In this document: in pieces, positions 13,397-13,747 of the stretch | How the letters are laid out: each line of letters starts with the position of its first letter | Position numbering within the stretch: the stretch's first letter is position 1 | Program-made: the position numbers and the translations under genes | The notes under the pieces: model-generated | Told to the model about the DNA's origin: nothing | Databases searched by the model: none | What the model saw: the letters and a program-made list of their open reading frames with translations, nothing else | Assembly: GCA_945882475.1 (NCBI GenBank) | Contig: CAMCWJ010000040.1 | Span: forward strand, 1-13,747 | Reading direction: 5' to 3' | DNA length: 13,747 nt | From: Bifidobacterium breve | Lineage (GTDB): Bacteria > Actinomycetota > Actinomycetes > Mycobacteriales > Mycobacteriaceae

Positions 13397-13412
13397 TGTG
13401 ACCGGTATCACA
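13397..13412. promoter_or_regulatory. CRP-type cAMP receptor protein binding site
   Basis: TGTGACCGGTATCACA is a perfect match to the CRP consensus TGTGA-N6-TCACA, which mycobacterial CRP (Rv3676-type) also recognises. It lies 72 bases before the CBS start at 13325. A TAGCCT hexamer (13415-13420, - strand) lies just upstream of it; if that is the -10, CRP would sit on the transcript start and repress, and if the promoter is nearer the gene it could activate. Confidence 0.7.
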
Positions 13413-13454
13413 TCAGGCTACGGCGTGCGTGGCCGACAGGGAAGGTGCAGACGA

Positions 13455-13488
13455 CAACGGCCGCCTCGAATGATCGTGGCGGCCGTTG
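13455..13488 (-). terminator. Strong hairpin, probable terminator of the DUF2382 gene
   Basis: CAACGGCCGCC (13455-13465) and GGCGGCCGTTG (13478-13488) form a perfect 11-bp stem with a 12-base loop. It starts 22 bases after the DUF2382 stop. There is no U-tract, which is common for mycobacterial terminators. It separates this gene from the CBS gene promoter region. Confidence 0.75.
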
Positions 13489-13509
13489 CGCGCTTGCGGG
13501 GAAAGGGAA

Positions 13510-13747
13510 CTACTTGGAGATGACCTTGCCGTCCTCGTCGAGGTGCTCGACCTCGGCGTGCTGCTTGCGCACCGTTTCCTTGATGGTCTCGGTGTGCTCG
13601 GTCTCCTCGGTGCGCAGCCGGATCTCCTCGGCGACGTGGGCGGTCTTGGAGACGACGGCCTCTTCGCGGGTCTCGATGACCTCGATGGTGGAGTCGCTCC
13701 AGTCCCAGTCGTCGGCGACGGGCTGGTTGACGGCCGTGCGAAGCACC
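13510..13747 (-). CDS. DUF2382 (YsnF/AvaK-type) domain protein, C-terminal part (5' end outside window)
   Basis: The last 79 or so residues of a protein continuing past the window end; the frame is open to the edge, so the GTG at 13746 should not be taken as the start. The sequence is dominated by the charged pattern of the DUF2382/YsnF domain: DSTIEVIETREEAVVSKTAHVAEEIRLR, then ETEHTETIKETVRKQHAEVEHLDEDG. This domain often follows a PRC-barrel domain in actinobacterial stress-associated proteins, but that part is not visible. Biochemical function is unknown. It ends in TAG at 13510, followed by a strong hairpin. Confidence 0.85.
   Translation of the reverse strand, partial: VLRTAVNQPVADDWDWSDSTIEVIETREEAVVSKTAHVAEEIRLRTEETEHTETIKETVRKQHAEVEHLDEDGKVISK

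Overview
The window is GC-rich chromosomal DNA from a mycobacterium, most likely a non-tuberculous species such as Mycolicibacterium. This rests on strong similarity of the encoded proteins to M. tuberculosis/M. smegmatis families, on a gene order matching the nirA-cysH-che1 ... cysA-cysW-cysT-subI ... treH-lppR-lepA neighbourhood, on frequent GTG starts, and on several leaderless-type promoters (a TAnnnT -10 placed 5-7 bases before the start codon). All family assignments come from reading motifs and recalling families; no search was run.

Region 1 (1-2787, + strand) is the sulfate-reduction operon: the 3' part of nirA (sulfite reductase), cysH (APS reductase) and a CbiX-type ferrochelatase (che1) that supplies siroheme to NirA. 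The genes are joined by two ATGA overlaps. Region 2 (2784-7095, - strand, convergent with region 1) is the sulfate import operon subI-cysT-cysW-cysA. A small Gly-X-Y repeat lipoprotein is coupled to its 3' end by another ATGA overlap. Its stop codon overlaps the che1 stop codon, so the two sulfur operons meet with no gap.

The import operon is preceded by an unannotated 30-codon leaderless ORF (7095-7003) ending Cys-Cys-Cys-Arg-stop. The 117-base leader behind it contains a terminator-like hairpin, a hairpin over the subI ribosome binding site, and a sequence beside that site complementary to the Cys codons. This is the layout of a cysteine-responsive attenuator, a class described for sulfur operons in M. 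smegmatis. In this model low Cys-tRNA stalls the ribosome on the short ORF and opens the import genes.

Region 3 (7142-7431, - strand) holds two very small membrane proteins on a leaderless-type transcript, divergent from a GH15 trehalase-type gene (7506-9518, +). Region 4 (9546-12238, - strand) is lepA followed by the lipoprotein gene lppR. The lepA 5' end looks frameshifted by one base. A PemK/MazF-like protein gene (12282-12878, +) is divergent from lepA. Region 5 (12894-13747, - strand) holds a two-CBS-domain protein with a perfect CRP-type site and 17-bp tandem repeats in front of it, a strong hairpin, and the 3' end of a DUF2382 stress-type protein. No stretch longer than 300 bases lacks a gene. 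No tRNA, rRNA, insertion sequence or CRISPR was seen.
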